From assembly GCF_029227915.1 (NCBI RefSeq), contig NC_079881.1, positions 10,044,001 through 10,108,000 of the forward strand: DNA of 64,000 nucleotides. The letters run 5' to 3'. The first letter of the stretch is position 1. Each line of letters opens with the position of its first letter. Below, in pieces: positions 62,676-64,000 of this stretch. The translations under genes were made by a program, and so were the position numbers. The notes under the pieces were generated by a model. The model was not told the origin of the DNA and searched no databases. It worked only from the letters and a program-made list of their open reading frames with translations. Source of the stretch: Hydractinia symbiolongicarpus (lineage: Eukaryota > Cnidaria > Hydrozoa > Anthoathecata > Hydractiniidae).

Positions 62676-62748
62676 TGATTCCGCCCGGGCTCGAACCGGG
62701 GACCTTGCGCGTGTGAAGCGCACGTGATAACCGCTACACTACAGAATC
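62676..62748 (-). tRNA. tRNA-Val(CAC), unit 102
   Basis: Acceptor wobble (GATTCTG). Confidence 0.87.
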
Positions 62749-62839
62749 CAATGAATTTTGGAACCGATGACGAAGGAAAGCAATACAAGGCTAAAACAGC
62801 TAGAGAAAAAAGCAAAAACATGTCGCTTGTTAGTTGCCA

Positions 62840-62912
62840 GATTCCGTAGTGTAGTGGTTATAACGTGCGCCTAACACGCGCAAGGTCCCCGGTTCGAGCC
62901 CGGGCGGAATCA
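62840..62912 (+). tRNA. tRNA-Val(AAC), unit 103
   Basis: T32C; D-loop TTATAAC. Confidence 0.86.
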
Positions 62913-62952
62913 TTGATGTTTCCGCGAAGCGAACCTCGGAAGAGCCTCTGTA

Positions 62953-63024
62953 GGTTCGATGGTGTAATGGTTAGCAATCAGGACTCTGAATCTTGCGATC
63001 CGAGTTCAAGTCTCGGTGGAACCT
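62953..63024 (+). tRNA. tRNA-Gln(CTG), unit 103
   Basis: Acceptor mismatch (GGTTCGA); D-stem GCAAT. Confidence 0.7.
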
Positions 63025-63155
63025 GTGCCGTTAGTTGTGCCTCGAAAGCACCTATTGGGCGTTTGGAAGCAACGGCACTTGAAATATTTTAGTCATTTGC
63101 AAGAAGACATTGTAATAACAACGTTCTTCTGAAATGCATCGGATTAGGGCACAGT

Positions 63156-63228
63156 GCCTTGTTAGCGCAGTAGGCAGCGCGTCAGTCTCATAATCTGAAG
63201 GTCGTGAGTGCGATCCTCACACAGGGCA
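63156..63228 (+). tRNA. tRNA-Met(CAT), unit 103
   Basis: T55G in the B box. Confidence 0.72.
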
Positions 63229-63292
63229 AGGCTTTTAAAAGCCGCAGTGAATCAAATGTTTGACGCCTATTACAAAACTAGCAACTCAACAA

Positions 63293-63365
63293 TGATTCCG
63301 CCCGGGCTCGAACCGGGGACCTTGCGCGTGTGAAGCGCACGTCATAACCGCTACACTACGGAATC
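63293..63365 (-). tRNA. tRNA-Val(CAC), unit 103
   Basis: One D-stem change. Confidence 0.85.
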
Positions 63366-63456
63366 CAATGAATTTTGGAACCTATGACGAAGGAAAGCAA
63401 TACAAGGCTAAAATAGCTAGAGAAAAAAGCAAAAACATGTCGGTTGTTAGTTGCCA

Positions 63457-63529
63457 GATTCCGTAGTGTAGTGGTTATCACGTGCGCTTAACACGCGCAA
63501 GGTCCCCGGTTCGAGCCCGGGCGGAATCA
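63457..63529 (+). tRNA. tRNA-Val(AAC), unit 104
   Basis: Consensus copy, followed by T4. Confidence 0.92.
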
Positions 63530-63535
63530 TTGATG

Positions 63536-63539
63536 TTTT
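63536..63539 (+). terminator. T4 tract between Val(+) and Gln, unit 104
   Basis: GATGTTTTCG replaces GATGTTTCCG, giving a minimal T4 terminator. Confidence 0.45.
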
Positions 63540-63569
63540 CGCGAAGCGAACCTCGGAAGAGCCTCTGTA

Positions 63570-63641
63570 GGTTCCATGGTGTAATGGTTAGCACTCAGGA
63601 CTCTGAATCCTGCCATCCGAGTTCAAGTCTCGGTGGAACCT
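63570..63641 (+). tRNA. tRNA-Gln(CTG), unit 104
   Basis: One variable-loop change (GCCATCC). Confidence 0.89.
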
Positions 63642-63772
63642 GTGCCGTTAGTTGTGCCTCGGAAGCACCTATTGGGCGTTTGGAAGCAACGGCACTTGAA
63701 ATATTTTAGTCATTTGCAAGAAGACATTGTAATAACAACGTTCTTCTGAAATGCATCGGATTAGGGCACAGT

Positions 63773-63845
63773 GCCTTGTTAGCGCAGTAAGCAGCGCGTC
63801 AGTCCCATAATCTGAAGGTCGTGAGTTCGATCCTCACACAGGGCA
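63773..63845 (+). tRNA. tRNA-Met(CAT), unit 104
   Basis: U33 replaced by C (CCCATAA); D-loop GG changed to AG. Confidence 0.65.
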
Positions 63846-63909
63846 AGGCTTTTAAAAGCCGCAGTGAATCAAATGTTTGACGCCTATTACAAAACTAGCA
63901 ACTCATTAA

Positions 63910-63982
63910 TGATTCCGCCCGGGCTCGAACCGGGGACCTTGCGCGTGTGAAGCGCACGTGATAACCGCTACACTACGGAATC
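63910..63982 (-). tRNA. tRNA-Val(CAC), unit 104
   Basis: Consensus copy, complete just before the window end. Confidence 0.92.
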
Positions 63983-64000
63983 CAATGAATTTTGGAACCG

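Larger units (their letters stand above)
1..64000. repeat. Tandem array of a 617-bp four-tRNA unit (104 copies)
   Basis: The whole window is a head-to-tail array with a period of 617 bp (616 or 618 where single-base indels occur, 695 in units 55, 57 and 59, 174 in truncated unit 64). Each unit holds Val(+), Gln(+), Met(+) and Val(-). Spacers are conserved about as well as the tRNA genes, which points to homogenisation of the whole unit by unequal exchange or conversion, not to selection on the tRNAs alone. Units are numbered 1-104 by the first base of Val(+), starting at 123. Both ends of the window cut the array, so its true length is unknown. Confidence 0.98.

Noticed and set aside
1-64000. 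CRISPR array
   Set aside because: The period is 617 bp, spacers are not unique, and the repeats fold as tRNAs.
1-64000. tRNA-derived SINE family
   Set aside because: Copies are in strict tandem, carry four complete tRNAs on two strands, and lack poly-A tails and target-site duplications.
1-64000. Bacterial, phage or organellar tRNA cluster
   Set aside because: tRNAs lack encoded CCA, Val(AAC) and Gln/Met forms are eukaryotic nuclear in type, and no bacterial promoters or other genes are present.

Overview
The window is almost entirely one tandem array of tRNA genes. A unit of about 617 bp is repeated 104 times (unit 64 is truncated). From left to right each unit carries tRNA-Val on the + strand (usually anticodon AAC, often TAC), tRNA-Gln(CTG) on +, elongator tRNA-Met(CAT) on +, and a second tRNA-Val(CAC) on the - strand. 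That gives about 415 tRNA genes or tRNA-derived loci in 64 kb. I see no supportable protein-coding gene, rRNA, transposon or CRISPR array. No stretch longer than about 135 bp lacks a tRNA. Both ends of the window lie inside the array.

The tRNAs are eukaryotic nuclear in type: no encoded CCA, no introns, internal A and B boxes, and Pol III-style oligo-T tracts. Gln and Met resemble animal tRNAs most closely, so a metazoan chromosome is the likeliest source. The species cannot be named from the sequence.

If V is the first base of Val(+), the layout of a unit is: Val(+) V to V+72; a 40-bp spacer; Gln V+113 to V+184; a 131-bp spacer that starts with an inverted repeat and contains a T4 tract; Met V+316 to V+388; a 64-bp spacer with the palindrome GGCTTTTAAAAGCC and an A4 tract; Val(-) V+453 to V+525; then a 91-bp spacer shared by the divergent Val(-) and the next Val(+). 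Most copies have no T4 between Val(+) and Gln, so these two could form one Pol III transcript. Met and Val(-) are convergent.

History along the window: units 1 to about 36 are the more divergent, with many stem mismatches and altered anticodons. Units 72 to 104 are more homogeneous. Private variants recur at multiples of 617 bp, which reveals higher-order repeats: about 1.23 kb (units 9-12, 13-16, 19-22, 27-30, 35-36), 3.70 kb (about 22.0-25.7 kb and 25.7-29.4 kb), 1.31 kb (33436-36059) and 5.55 kb (from 46802 and from 52354). Units 55, 57 and 59 carry an internal 78-bp duplication with a 3' half-tRNA. Unit 62 carries a fold-back palindrome in Val(-). Unit 64 has lost about 443 bp.

Anticodon counts by eye: Val(+) 69 AAC, 21 TAC, 7 AAG (Leu), 2 GAC, 1 ATC (Asp) and 4 with a shortened loop. 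Gln 100 CTG, 2 CCG (Arg), 1 TTG and one remnant. Met 100 CAT, 2 CAA (Leu) and 1 with a loop deletion. Val(-) 95 CAC, 3 CAG (Leu), 3 CGC (Ala), 2 CAT (Met) and one cut by the window edge. Mismatch notes were made by eye and are not exhaustive.
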